DNA of 64,000 bases from CBDFGT01 sp965247225 (GTDB taxonomy: Bacteria; Pseudomonadota; Alphaproteobacteria; Rhizobiales; Rhizobiaceae). Position 1 is the stretch's first letter; every line of letters starts with the position of its first letter. The stretch lies in the NCBI GenBank assembly GCA_965247225.1, contig CBDFGT010000039.1, forward strand, positions 186,001-250,000, in the 5' to 3' direction. The position numbers and the translations under genes were made by a program. A model generated the notes under the pieces. It worked only from the letters and a program-made list of their open reading frames with translations. It made no database searches and was not told the DNA's origin. Below are positions 36,145-45,289 of this stretch, in pieces.

Positions 36145-37617
36145 TTATTTCACCATCGCAAGAAGTGCCTGCATCATCTGATCGATGCTTTGCACTATTT
36201 TCGTTGATGCCTTGTAAGATTGCTCCAGGTCCAGAAGCAATGACAGTTCTTCATCGAGGCTGACACCGGTCTTGTTGGACAATGCCTCCGTGGCCCGCGC
36301 CAAAGTAGCCTGTTTGCGTTCGTCGCCGGTGTTGGCGTCCTTGCGCAACTGTTCAAACCAGCCGACCGATGTTGATGCATAGTTCATCAACGTGGACGTT
36401 GTGTCGGTTTTCGCGCCGGCGTCAAACGACATCGCGACATCAAAGCCTGCAACATAGCCTTCCAGTTGTGCCGAATAACCTGCTTCTGCATTGGTATTGG
36501 CTATATATGATGCGCTGTTGATGCCACCATCTCTCACAAGCCTCGGGTTGCCGCCCGTGGTGAAATCTACAGCCGGATTGATTTTGATCGATGAGGCGAT
36601 CCCTTTTGTCAGAATGCCTGCTGCAGGTATATCCGCCGGACCCGGAACCTTGTTCCAGGTAAAAAGGCCCGGCAGATCGGGAAGACCCGAGGCTGTCTGA
36701 TCTTTTTCGGCAAAGAGGGTCACCAGGCCGCGTGCAATTTCATCAAGCTGGGACTGATAGTCGGTGGCCACGGAATCGCGCAACTGCAAAAGACCCTGAA
36801 GACTGCCAACTGCAGATGAATCCCCGCCGGACCCGCTGCTGACAGGTACACCGTCAATATAGATAGCGTTGCCTGTATCTGTCGCTGCATAGGCCGTTTT
36901 GGGTGTGAAGCTTATCGTGCGTGCGGTTGTTTCAAACAGCACCGTGCCATCTGAGGTATAAAGTGCCATATCGTTGGAGCCGCGCGAAACTGAGGTTACG
37001 CCAACGATTTCAGAAATTTTGCGCAGCAACTCATCGCGTTTGTCCAGCGCATCGTTAACATCCGTGCCGGTAGAAGAGCCACCCTTGACCTTGTCATTGG
37101 CTTCACCGAATTCCTTCAGATAGCCGTTCAGTATGGTGACTTCCTGCGTGATATCCTTGTCAGCCTTGAGGCGGACACCCTGAACAACATTGGAAATCGT
37201 ATTCAGGGAATTTGCCAGCGCCTTGGCATCTGTAACCATAGACTGACCAAGCGCAACTTCGCCAGGCTTGGTTGCAAAGGTCTGGATCGTGTCCCTGAGC
37301 TTCGCCATATAGGTTGAGGGCGCACTTTCATATTCATTGTCACCCAGCGCGGACTTGATTTCGTTCAGGCCATCCAGCAACCTCTTCTGCGCGGTCGACG
37401 ACGACAGGGCATCCATATTGAGGCGTGCAAGGGATGCATCCTGGGTGCGCGTTGTACTGACAACACGCGAACCAAACTCCGTGGTTACGACATTGGCGGT
37501 CCGGCGTTGATAGTCAGGATTGGAGGCATTGGAAATATTCTTCGAGGACACCGCCATTTGCGTGCCGGTATTCGAAAAAATACTCTGTGCTGTGCTCAGT
37601 GCGCTTGAAAGCGACAT
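36145..37617 (-). CDS. flgK: Hook-associated protein FlgK
   Basis: A 490-residue protein. Seen: the N-terminal rod/hook-type signature SKNISNASNPDYQRRTANV and the C-terminal LSLLLDLEQSYKASTKIVQS, both typical of FlgK/FlgE axial proteins, and a middle region with AKALANSLNTISNVVQGVRL. It forms the first hook-filament junction ring. It lies between flgE and flgL with small gaps, consistent with one operon. Confidence 0.95.
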   Translation of the reverse strand: MSLSSALSTAQSIFSNTGTQMAVSSKNISNASNPDYQRRTANVVTTEFGSRVVSTTRTQDASLARLNMDALSSSTAQKRLLDGLNEIKSALGDNEYESAPSTYMAKLRDTIQTFATKPGEVALGQSMVTDAKALANSLNTISNVVQGVRLKADKDITQEVTILNGYLKEFGEANDKVKGGSSTGTDVNDALDKRDELLRKISEIVGVTSVSRGSNDMALYTSDGTVLFETTARTISFTPKTAYAATDTGNAIYIDGVPVSSGSGGDSSAVGSLQGLLQLRDSVATDYQSQLDEIARGLVTLFAEKDQTASGLPDLPGLFTWNKVPGPADIPAAGILTKGIASSIKINPAVDFTTGGNPRLVRDGGINSASYIANTNAEAGYSAQLEGYVAGFDVAMSFDAGAKTDTTSTLMNYASTSVGWFEQLRKDANTGDERKQATLARATEALSNKTGVSLDEELSLLLDLEQSYKASTKIVQSIDQMMQALLAMVK

Positions 37618-37642
37618 TTGCGTTCCTGACCAGGGTTGCCGT

Positions 37643-38932
37643 TTAACGTTTCAGATTGACAAGGACATCCATCAGATCACCACCTGTCTGGAAAACCTTG
37701 GAATTGGCCGTGTAGCTGCGCTGCGCCTCAATCATCAGCGTGAGTTCCGCGGCCAGATCGACATTGGAACTTTCCAGTGCACCGGAAATAATGTCACCGA
37801 AATTTCCGTTTCCGGGAAACCCGGTGGTTACGATGCCGGAATCATTGCCCTGCTGATAGACATTGCCTGCCAGCGGCGTCAGCTTGTCCGGGCTTGCTAC
37901 AGTTGCCAGCGCGATGCGATACATATTGCTCAGGCTGCCGTTCTTGTAGAGTGCCGTGACCGTGCCGTCTTTGGAAATCTGCACCTTGTCCAGAAGACTT
38001 GGCGCCTTTCCGTCAACAGTGGCTTCCTGAACGACAAATCCTGATGCCTTCTGGGTCATATTGGAGAAGTCCATCTTTACTGTTTTACCATTAGGAACAG
38101 CAAATGAGATGGAATTGGCGGAAGCGGCAACGGGCGGCGGGCCAGCCGTGGCAAGCTGGAGCGCTCCCTGCTTGTTTACGTCAAATGTCAATGTTTCTGT
38201 TGCAATCGGTCCAGACGCATAGGGGAAGCCTGTCGACCCCGTTGCATCCGCTTTATTGTAGACTGCCACTTCCCATGTATTGTCGGCTGTTTTGGTATAG
38301 TAAAAATCAAAAAGAACCTGATTGCCGAGGTTGTCAAATGTCACAAGGGAGTTTTTCTGGGAAACAACCGCAGTCGCCGAGTTGGTTGAGGGCAAGTCTG
38401 CCGCTGCGGTAATTGCCGCTGTGGACGGCAAGTTTGCGGAAAATACACCCTTCGTTGTCGGAGTGTTCGTCAGTCCGCTCTGCGCAATATTGACCGGCAC
38501 GAGACCATCAAATCCGTTGACAACAGGTGCGGGTGTTCCGGTGTTATAATCATACCCCATCAGCTTGAAGCCGGCGGCATTAACAAGATTACCAAGAGAA
38601 TCTGCGGTGAAAGAACCGGCGCGGGTCATAAACGGGGTGCCGGAGGAATCTGTAACGATAAACATGCCGGACCCCTGCAGGGCAATATCTGTCGAAGACG
38701 TTGTATAGGCAAGCGCACCCTGCTGTGATACAGAGTAGCGAACATTTGCCTGAACACCTCCGGAATTGTAGTCACTGCCACCGGAAGGAAGAACCATGGT
38801 GGAGAATTCTGTGCTGGCCCGCTTGTAACCGGTCGTACTGCCGTTTGCCACGTTATCGGCAACAGTGCTCAACCGGCTGGCCTGAACGTTCATTCCGGAC
38901 GTGCTGGTACGCATCACCCCAAAAAGGCTCAT
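37643..38932 (-). CDS. flgE: Flagellar hook protein FlgE
   Basis: A 429-residue protein. Seen: the N-terminal rod-type motif SRLSTVADNVANGSTTGYKR, a QGSGMFIVTDSSGTPFMTRA segment, and the C-terminal LTLMIEAQRSYTANSKVFQT region, as in hook and rod proteins. The large variable centre fits FlgE. It is the first gene of the flgE-flgK-flgL-flaF-flbT-flgD-fliQ run and lies about 130 bases downstream of the Rem/FtcR-type regulator, which is expected to activate it. Confidence 0.95.
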   Translation of the reverse strand: MSLFGVMRTSTSGMNVQASRLSTVADNVANGSTTGYKRASTEFSTMVLPSGGSDYNSGGVQANVRYSVSQQGALAYTTSSTDIALQGSGMFIVTDSSGTPFMTRAGSFTADSLGNLVNAAGFKLMGYDYNTGTPAPVVNGFDGLVPVNIAQSGLTNTPTTKGVFSANLPSTAAITAAADLPSTNSATAVVSQKNSLVTFDNLGNQVLFDFYYTKTADNTWEVAVYNKADATGSTGFPYASGPIATETLTFDVNKQGALQLATAGPPPVAASANSISFAVPNGKTVKMDFSNMTQKASGFVVQEATVDGKAPSLLDKVQISKDGTVTALYKNGSLSNMYRIALATVASPDKLTPLAGNVYQQGNDSGIVTTGFPGNGNFGDIISGALESSNVDLAAELTLMIEAQRSYTANSKVFQTGGDLMDVLVNLKR

Positions 38933-39062
38933 AGTATATCTCCATTTCCGTATTCATTACAGATTTGTAGGAGGTCGGCCTTGCCTGAACCTGTTGGTAG
39001 CCATCACTTTTTACAACGGGCTACCAAGCCTATCGGCCTCATGCCGATCCTGCAAAACCGGG

Positions 39063-39734
39063 TTATTCCCAATTGATGCAATAGCCAAGAAAACGCTTGG
39101 AATCGATAGGATCAAAGCTGAGCTTCCTGCGCAGTTTCTTGCGCAGCTTGCTGATATGGCTTTCGACCACATTCTCCTCAACATCTTCATCAAAAATGCC
39201 ATAAATGGCATTGAAGATCTGTGTCTTGGAAACACGGCGTCCACGATTGGCAACCAAATATTCCAGAATGCGACGCTCCCTGCGCGGCAGGGGGAAAACC
39301 TCGTCACTGATCTCAGGATCACGGCCATCCGAGAAAACCCGGATCGGACCAATGTCAATGAAATTATTGATGGCTTTCAGACGACGCCGGATCGCGGCGG
39401 CCCGCGCCAGAATCTCGCGTGGATGTACCGGTTTTCGCACCACATCATCAACGCCGCAATCAAAAAATGCCAAGGTTGTTTCCAGCGACGGGCTGTCACT
39501 GACAGCAATCACCGGAGCCGTTGACCTGTCCCGAATGGCCTTTGGAAAGGTCATCATATGCTCGCCCTGACCGATCAGAAATGCCTCAACGGCATCAATA
39601 TCGGAATCAGCAGCGGTATGAACCCACTCGCCAAACTCCTTCGGGTCAAAGCCCGTGGAAGGTACGCCTTCACGCCCGAAAAGGGACATGTAACCATTTT
39701 TTACAAGTTCTCTATCGTCAACCACTACGATCAT
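39063..39734 (-). CDS. ftcR: Flagellar response regulator of the Rem/FtcR type
   Basis: A 223-residue OmpR-like regulator. Seen: a divergent receiver domain starting MIVVVDDRELVKNGYMSLFG and a C-terminal winged-helix DNA-binding domain with FPLPRRERRILEYLVANRG and ENVVESHISKLRKKL. The receiver keeps the acidic pair at its start, but the phosphoryl-acceptor site is not clear: the expected DxxMP context is replaced by DSDIDAVEAFLI. Rem of Sinorhizobium and FtcR of Brucella are the class-II activators of flagellar genes and are also phosphorylation-independent-looking. It is upstream of flgE on the same strand. Confidence 0.9.
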   Translation of the reverse strand: MIVVVDDRELVKNGYMSLFGREGVPSTGFDPKEFGEWVHTAADSDIDAVEAFLIGQGEHMMTFPKAIRDRSTAPVIAVSDSPSLETTLAFFDCGVDDVVRKPVHPREILARAAAIRRRLKAINNFIDIGPIRVFSDGRDPEISDEVFPLPRRERRILEYLVANRGRRVSKTQIFNAIYGIFDEDVEENVVESHISKLRKKLRRKLSFDPIDSKRFLGYCINWE

Positions 39735-40015
39735 TCGTCCGCCTCCGAATCACTGTGGTACATCACAGTCTTATAGGTACGAATCGGGAGAATCATCCAC
39801 AACTGGAGGAAATCACTTATGTGAATTAACAATAGATTAAGGCTTCAGTGCTGATTTGATCTACATTTAGTGGGTTTATGTGCGATGCGTCACTATTTTA
39901 TTTGTTGGTATGTTAACTTATGGTTAATGCCGCTCTTGACGGACTGAATCATTCACAATCCAGCCACATTCACACCATAAAGGAAGAATCGTGATTTATT
40001 CAACCCTTGATTGAA
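39735..40015. promoter_or_regulatory. Upstream region of the flagellar regulator gene
   Basis: No gene is seen. The stretch is AT-rich and carries the promoter of the regulator on the - strand as well as the 3' end of the transglycosylase operon. A small inverted repeat, ATTCAA ... TTGAAT, lies at about 39999-40017. No confident -35/-10 pair or terminator could be assigned. Confidence 0.35.
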
Positions 40016-40609
40016 TCATCCGCAAAAATTCCGGGCATTCACGGTCCACTTTCCGTAGCCTGTCGCGACAAGATTGGCGATGACCCGACAAACATATTGC
40101 TTCTGTGCCGGATCATTGTCGGGACCGGCATGATATCGCGCGACGGCCATTGTCCAGGTCTCGTGCCTCGCGTGAAGTCTGGAGAGAAACTGTGCGGCAT
40201 ATTCGACGTTTTTGCGGGGGTCCAGCATGTCCATTGTCGATGAAAAATTCTCTCCATGAAAGTGCTGATTGATCTGCATGCAACCCAGATCGATCAGGAC
40301 AATGCCCCGGCTGCGCGCTTCGTGGAAGACGTCCAGAGCCTCCTGTGCCGTCCGGGCAAAGACGGCCTTCCCCTGCACATTCAGGGCATAGGGCTGCAAT
40401 GACCCCTTGTGACCGGTTTCCGCAAGTCCTACAGAATACAATATCCCTTCAGGAATGCCATACTTTGCTGCGGCTTGCCGGATCTCGCTCTCACAAAGTT
40501 GCGTTGCCGCCCGGGCCTCAGAGATAAACCTGACCGGGACGAATGCCAGCAGACACGCTGTCAGAAGCAGTGCCAGGGGTGTTGGTTTCAACAGTCGGAG
40601 CTGAGACAT
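40016..40609 (-). CDS. Secreted lytic transglycosylase, likely flagellar
   Basis: A 197-residue protein starting MSQLRLLKPT, with a signal peptide (TPLALLLTACLLAFVPVRFI) and an SLT domain. Seen: GIPEGILYSVGLAETG with the catalytic glutamate, IDLGCMQINQHFHG, and WTMAVARYHAGPDN with the conserved tyrosine, the usual order in this fold. It would cut peptidoglycan in the periplasm. Its place after fliK, and the absence of a muramidase domain in FlgJ, suggest a role like SltF of Rhodobacter in opening the wall for the rod. Its first 30 codons overlap the end of fliK out of frame. Confidence 0.87.
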   Translation of the reverse strand: MSQLRLLKPTPLALLLTACLLAFVPVRFISEARAATQLCESEIRQAAAKYGIPEGILYSVGLAETGHKGSLQPYALNVQGKAVFARTAQEALDVFHEARSRGIVLIDLGCMQINQHFHGENFSSTMDMLDPRKNVEYAAQFLSRLHARHETWTMAVARYHAGPDNDPAQKQYVCRVIANLVATGYGKWTVNARNFCG

Positions 40610-41948
40610 AGGTTTGATCACGTCTTGAATTGCCTGATTGTTCGCGACCTTGCTGTCCAAAGGTGCCAGCACTACTATCGCGTGCCTGTTGCTGGCCACG
40701 ATCCTGCGGCTGGTCACTCATGTTGCTGCTGGTCCGGTCCGAAGCCATTAACTGGATGTTGACGGAATCCACCGAAAATCCCTGATCCTGCAACGACCTG
40801 GCAATTTTGTCCTGATCCAGCGTCAACTGGCGATAGGCCTCGCCCGAATGGACCTGAATGTTGACCGTCAATTCGTCTGCCTTGAGCCTCATAGTCGCGG
40901 TTATCACCCCAAGATCCAGCGGATGCATCTGAATTTTCAGGGTATTGACAACCGTGCCGGTTGACCTGGCAGGATCGGACACACTGTGCGAACCGGCTGC
41001 CTTAAGCGCCGAAGCAAGTTCCTTGTCACCGGCAATAGCCGCTACGACCCGCCCGGCATTCTCGTTCTGCTCGAAGCCAAGATAACGCCTGGCGTCCATA
41101 ACAGTGATATTCTCCGCCTTGCCTTGCAAGGTCGCCTTCAGTTCCGTTACCTTGTCCGTATCTTTTTCCGCTGTGATCAGCATTTCCTGCGGCAGGCCGC
41201 TGCCGTCTGCCTTCAGGAACCGGAAGAGCTTGTCTGTATCGCCTGTCGATATTTCCATATCGTCTGATGGCATGGCCTTCATAATGTTGGCAGCACTCTC
41301 CTTCACAGAGTCGCCCTTGCCCTGCCCCCTGGCGTCCGGTTTCACCATACCTGTGCCGATCAGAAGTGAAGCCGCAGATGCATCACCGGGGTTTTGTTTC
41401 AGGCTCAGGGTGCCTGAACTGCCAAGAAGTGACATCAGCCCCTGAACATCCGTCGGTACGGAACCGGAATCCTGCTTTTCTGCGCTATGGGCCTGATCCG
41501 TCAAGATGTCTGTTATTGCAGGGATGGCATCAGCTTCATCATTCTTTCGTTTTTCAAGCGCCTTGCTGATCGCTTTTAAATCAGGTTTCGCACTGCTTTT
41601 TTCTGCTGCGGCAGTGTCCGGGGAAGCGGTTTCTTTTTCTGCCAGTTTGCGCAGCCAGTCCGGCATCTTTTTCAGAGCAATATTCACATTCGGGCCGTGA
41701 TTTGCATTCCCCGAGTTTTGGGTTTCCGGTGTTTGCAAGACATCGTCTGTGGCATTTTTGGTCTGGTCTGCGGCGTCCTGGGACGAATCCGAAGGTTTTT
41801 TCTGAGCGGGTTCACTGTTTGCAGATGCTTTGGCCAAAGTCTGCGAAAATTCATTGTCGGAATTTGCACCGGCACCTTCCTTGGGTGCAAGCGCGCCATT
41901 TCTGAATGGCGGAGCCGGGGCCGGGTTTACCGTGTTCAATATTTCCAT
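40518..41948 (-). CDS. fliK: Flagellar hook-length control protein FliK (formerly MotD in rhizobia)
   Basis: A 476-residue protein. Seen: a long low-complexity N-terminal part rich in Ala, Ser, Asp and Lys, then the FliK C-terminal core with IQMHPLDLGVITATMRLKAD and LTVNIQVHSGEAYRQLTLD, the hallmark of the substrate-specificity switch domain, then a Gln/Arg-rich tail. FliK measures hook length and switches export from hook to filament proteins. In Sinorhizobium the gene in this place, once called motD, was shown to be fliK. Its start overlaps the motC stop (TAATG). Confidence 0.92.
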   Translation of the reverse strand: MEILNTVNPAPAPPFRNGALAPKEGAGANSDNEFSQTLAKASANSEPAQKKPSDSSQDAADQTKNATDDVLQTPETQNSGNANHGPNVNIALKKMPDWLRKLAEKETASPDTAAAEKSSAKPDLKAISKALEKRKNDEADAIPAITDILTDQAHSAEKQDSGSVPTDVQGLMSLLGSSGTLSLKQNPGDASAASLLIGTGMVKPDARGQGKGDSVKESAANIMKAMPSDDMEISTGDTDKLFRFLKADGSGLPQEMLITAEKDTDKVTELKATLQGKAENITVMDARRYLGFEQNENAGRVVAAIAGDKELASALKAAGSHSVSDPARSTGTVVNTLKIQMHPLDLGVITATMRLKADELTVNIQVHSGEAYRQLTLDQDKIARSLQDQGFSVDSVNIQLMASDRTSSNMSDQPQDRGQQQARDSSAGTFGQQGREQSGNSRRDQTYVSAPTVETNTPGTASDSVSAGIRPGQVYL

Positions 41949-43261
41949 TACCGGTCTTTCTTCAACAATGCGTCTATCGCGTCGAGTTTGTTGCGACTGT
42001 CGCTTACGAATGTATCGATTGCGGAACGGGTTTGGGTTCCGTTCGGTATATCCTGCCCTGATGGAACAGGGGGTAAGGGTGGTGCCGTTTCAGGACGGTT
42101 TTGCCCTTCTCCTGACTTTGGCTCCGGCGCTATTGCCGCGTCCAGCGCTGCGCCGCCTGCCGGTTCCGGTGATACAGTCATATCGTCCGCCCCTTGCGTC
42201 AAACTGTCGGGTACAGGCAATTTTGTCACTTCTTCAGCCACATATCTGGCAGCATCGCGCAGGGCACGATCTTTTTTCGACAGAAGATGATCCGGAATGG
42301 CTGTGATGCGGGACATGGCATCTTCAACATCCTTTGAGGGAACCTCTGCCAGTCCGGAATAGAGATCGGCAAGGGATTTGAGGCCCGGTGTCTTGCCTTC
42401 CTCAATCGCCTGGGCCCTTGCGGACGCAAATGTGGCAAGCTCTGCAAAGCCCCCCAGCGCAGCCCCCCTGGCAATCCGCAGAAGCATTTCACGTTTACGC
42501 TGGGGCTCCGCCCTTTCAATGACTTCGTAAACTTCGCCTTTGTCCAGAACATCCGCATGCTTCAGAACGAATGCAACAAAGACCTCCGCAAACTGCCCGG
42601 CATAGGGAGACAACAAGAACCGGTCTGCATAACGCCGGGCATAGGTCAGTGTCTTCTCATGATCATCGTTTGCGCTGAGAAGGAATATGGAACGCCGCAA
42701 TGCCGCTTCTTCAATGTTACTTCCCGGAGAAGCCAGTCGGGCCCAGTCAAAATATTCCAAAGATTTTTTGATATCTTTCCCGCCAAAGGAATTACCGGCA
42801 ATCAGTGCCAGATAGGGGCCAATCTTCGATGTCTTGTATTCCGGAACCATTACCTCAAGGCCCTTGATGGCTTTTTCACCCTTTCCAAGCAAATACATAC
42901 GAAGGGCTTCGGTTACCCGTATGTCGAAATTTCCGCCGGCATCATTGAGTACCAGATATTCAAGTGTGTCCGGATTACCGCCACTCATGGCGTAAATCAA
43001 AGCAGCATCAACATTGCGTTGATCCTTGTAGGCCCCCGGGTCAATACTGCGCAACTGTTCATCGATTGATGCCAGCATGAACTTTTGAACATCAAGCGCC
43101 GACAGATCACCACGGGCGATAGTGTCCTGCACATATTGCAGGGACTGGACAAGCTTGTAGGGCGGCAGATCTGGCTGTTTGTCCTGAGCATGCACGTCCG
43201 GGACCACCCAGCCCATGGCAAGGAATGTCAAAACGGCAAAACGCCAATTCTTCCCCGACAT
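41948..43261 (-). CDS. motC: Motility protein MotC
   Basis: A 437-residue protein. It starts with MSGKNWRFAVLTFLAMGWVV and DVHAQDK, a signal peptide. Helical repeats follow (for example YLVLNDAGGNFDIRVTEALR). In Sinorhizobium MotC is a periplasmic protein that binds MotB and is needed for flagellar rotation. The ATG at 43261, four bases after the motB stop, gives the signal peptide; a longer frame upstream lies within motB. The C-terminal part is Pro/Glu-rich. It is specific to rhizobial-type motors. Confidence 0.9.
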   Translation of the reverse strand: MSGKNWRFAVLTFLAMGWVVPDVHAQDKQPDLPPYKLVQSLQYVQDTIARGDLSALDVQKFMLASIDEQLRSIDPGAYKDQRNVDAALIYAMSGGNPDTLEYLVLNDAGGNFDIRVTEALRMYLLGKGEKAIKGLEVMVPEYKTSKIGPYLALIAGNSFGGKDIKKSLEYFDWARLASPGSNIEEAALRRSIFLLSANDDHEKTLTYARRYADRFLLSPYAGQFAEVFVAFVLKHADVLDKGEVYEVIERAEPQRKREMLLRIARGAALGGFAELATFASARAQAIEEGKTPGLKSLADLYSGLAEVPSKDVEDAMSRITAIPDHLLSKKDRALRDAARYVAEEVTKLPVPDSLTQGADDMTVSPEPAGGAALDAAIAPEPKSGEGQNRPETAPPLPPVPSGQDIPNGTQTRSAIDTFVSDSRNKLDAIDALLKKDR

Positions 43262-43265
43262 CGCC

Positions 43266-44639
43266 TTATCCCTGCTTGTCTTTGGCCTCGATGAGAATTT
43301 CGATGCGGCGGTTTGAATCAGCCAGTGGATTATCCTGTACCTTGAGGCGACGATCCGCAAAACCGGTGACCTGCGTCACCCGGTCTTCCTTCAGCCCGCC
43401 GCGAACCAGCATGAAATATGCACTATGGGCACGATCCATTGACAGGGCCCAGTTATCACCAGATCCCGTTTTGAACGGTCGTGAATCTGTGTGGCCACGT
43501 ATGGCAATCTGTCCCGGACGCTCCTGCAGGATTTTCCCGATCTTTTCCATGAGCAGCACCATATCGCGCCTGGGAACCGCTGACCCGACATTGAACATGG
43601 ATGTGTCGAACTGATCGGTGATGCTGATCAAAAGGCCGCCTTCGGCCGGTACAACAGTCAACCCTTCTGCGAGTTTTCCAATAACCCCCTTACCAACGGC
43701 CTTTGCAATTTCTGCATTGAGCGCATCGGCCTGCTTTTGCAGATCCGCCTGCCTTTCCATGTCTTTCGGGCCGGCTTCTGCCGGAGGAGGCTGCTCCGGC
43801 TGAGGCTTTACAGATGCCTGCTGGCTTTGAACCGGCTCTTGTGGTGCTGGCTGTTCCAGGCCGGACTGCGCCTCACCTGTCACAGGCTTTTGCGGTTGAC
43901 CCGATTCTATGGCCTGATTTGAAGGGCCTTCAGGTTTTGCATCCAGCATGGCAACATCCTGCGCGGGCTTTACATCTGTTGCACTCTCATCCTGTGGCTG
44001 GTTTGCAGGATCCTGCGTGGTTTTGAATGCCGTGTTGTCATTCTGAACCTGATCCATTTTGTTGACCTGCATCTGCCGGGTCCAGAAATCCGGATCGAAA
44101 GGATCACGATAGGCCTGGCCCCCATCGGCACCCTTGGCCGGCCCAGCGGATGCCTTGCCCCCCTCCGCCTTTTCACTGACATTGGCCTCCTGGCCTACTT
44201 CCATGACAATTTCGGAAAGCACGGCATAGGGATTGTCAAAATAATTCGCATCTGAGTATGCCGCCTTGTCACCGGCCGACGCATTCTTGTCTGTACCGGC
44301 TTCCCCGCCCTCACCTGTTGACGGACTGTCGCCGACTTCCTTGGACTTGTCGGATTGCTCTTCACCTTCAGCATCCTTGTTGGCTTTGCTGTGCCCCCGC
44401 TTGGCTGGTTTTGCATCGGTCATTTTGATCGGGTTGAAATAGCTCGCGACAGCCGCCTTGGTTTCACTGTTGGCAGCGTTAACCAGCCACATCACCAGAA
44501 AGAACGCCATCATTGCCGTCATAAAGTCGGCATAGGCAATTTTCCACGCGCCGCCATGATGGCCACCTCCGTGGCCGCCATGGCGCTTGATGATGATGAT
44601 TTCACCTTTGCCGTGGTGATGGCTTTCGTTCTCACTCAT
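43266..44639 (-). CDS. motB: Stator protein MotB
   Basis: A 457-residue protein, longer than E. coli MotB because of an added linker. Seen: a His-rich N-terminus, the single membrane helix WKIAYADFMTAMMAFFLVMW with the proton-carrying Asp, a long Glu/Gln/Pro-rich linker, and a C-terminal OmpA-like peptidoglycan-binding domain with QIAIRGHTDSRPF and NRRIEILIEAK. With MotA it forms the proton-driven stator. The long linker may hold the site for MotC. Its start overlaps fliH by four bases. Confidence 0.94.
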   Translation of the reverse strand: MSENESHHHGKGEIIIIKRHGGHGGGHHGGAWKIAYADFMTAMMAFFLVMWLVNAANSETKAAVASYFNPIKMTDAKPAKRGHSKANKDAEGEEQSDKSKEVGDSPSTGEGGEAGTDKNASAGDKAAYSDANYFDNPYAVLSEIVMEVGQEANVSEKAEGGKASAGPAKGADGGQAYRDPFDPDFWTRQMQVNKMDQVQNDNTAFKTTQDPANQPQDESATDVKPAQDVAMLDAKPEGPSNQAIESGQPQKPVTGEAQSGLEQPAPQEPVQSQQASVKPQPEQPPPAEAGPKDMERQADLQKQADALNAEIAKAVGKGVIGKLAEGLTVVPAEGGLLISITDQFDTSMFNVGSAVPRRDMVLLMEKIGKILQERPGQIAIRGHTDSRPFKTGSGDNWALSMDRAHSAYFMLVRGGLKEDRVTQVTGFADRRLKVQDNPLADSNRRIEILIEAKDKQG

Positions 44640-45289
44640 CTTTGGAGCTTTCCAGTTGCTTCGGCCCAGGCCGACAAGCGCGTCACCAGCACTGTCTCGT
44701 CAAACTCGATTTGCAGATCGAGCGCATTGTTCTGAATGTAGCGAAGTGCCGGAGCATTTTCACCCAGCCTGGCCTGCAGGATATCAAACAGTGCTGCCGG
44801 ACCGCGAACCACAACAGCAAGACTGCCGTTTTCCTCAAACTGCGCCCTGAGCATGTCCGCCAACTCTGAAACGGCCTTTTCGGCCAGAAAATGCCCCAAT
44901 ACAGGAACAAGAGCCTCGACAACCTTTTCTGATAGAATCCTGACCAAAGCTGCATGCATATCTGTCAGGCGCTGGTCTATCCGGGTGGCGGCCTGCACCT
45001 CGTTTTCTGCCCGGATCGCCTCCAGTTGTTGCTGAAAGACCTGCGCTTGCGCCATCAGATCAGCCTGATGCTTTTGTGTCAGTTCCTCGCTTGCCTTCTC
45101 ATAGCCTTCCGAAAAGGCGAGTTCTTTCTCGTGCTCGATATCCAGCGTATCAAAACTGTGTTCGACCGGGGGCAATCCCAGAGGTGCATCACCATCAAAA
45201 ATCCCCGGCTCATCAAGGGAATCGACCTTCAAAGGCACCGGCGGAGGCGCACTGAAATCTTTGAGATATCGGGCGAGAGTGGCACTCAT
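44636..45289 (-). CDS. fliH: FliH-like flagellar export regulator
   Basis: A 217-residue protein. Seen: an N-terminal acidic region, a long helical coil (HQADLMAQAQVFQQQLEAIR), and a C-terminal domain with LVRILSEKVVEALVPVLGHF and LAVVVRGPAALFDILQARLG, which fits the FliH/YscL family that holds and regulates the export ATPase FliI. The ATG at 45289 is preferred; an in-frame start 30 codons upstream adds non-family residues. It is in the motB-motC-fliK operon here, apart from fliI at 58050. Confidence 0.75.
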   Translation of the reverse strand: MSATLARYLKDFSAPPPVPLKVDSLDEPGIFDGDAPLGLPPVEHSFDTLDIEHEKELAFSEGYEKASEELTQKHQADLMAQAQVFQQQLEAIRAENEVQAATRIDQRLTDMHAALVRILSEKVVEALVPVLGHFLAEKAVSELADMLRAQFEENGSLAVVVRGPAALFDILQARLGENAPALRYIQNNALDLQIEFDETVLVTRLSAWAEATGKLQR

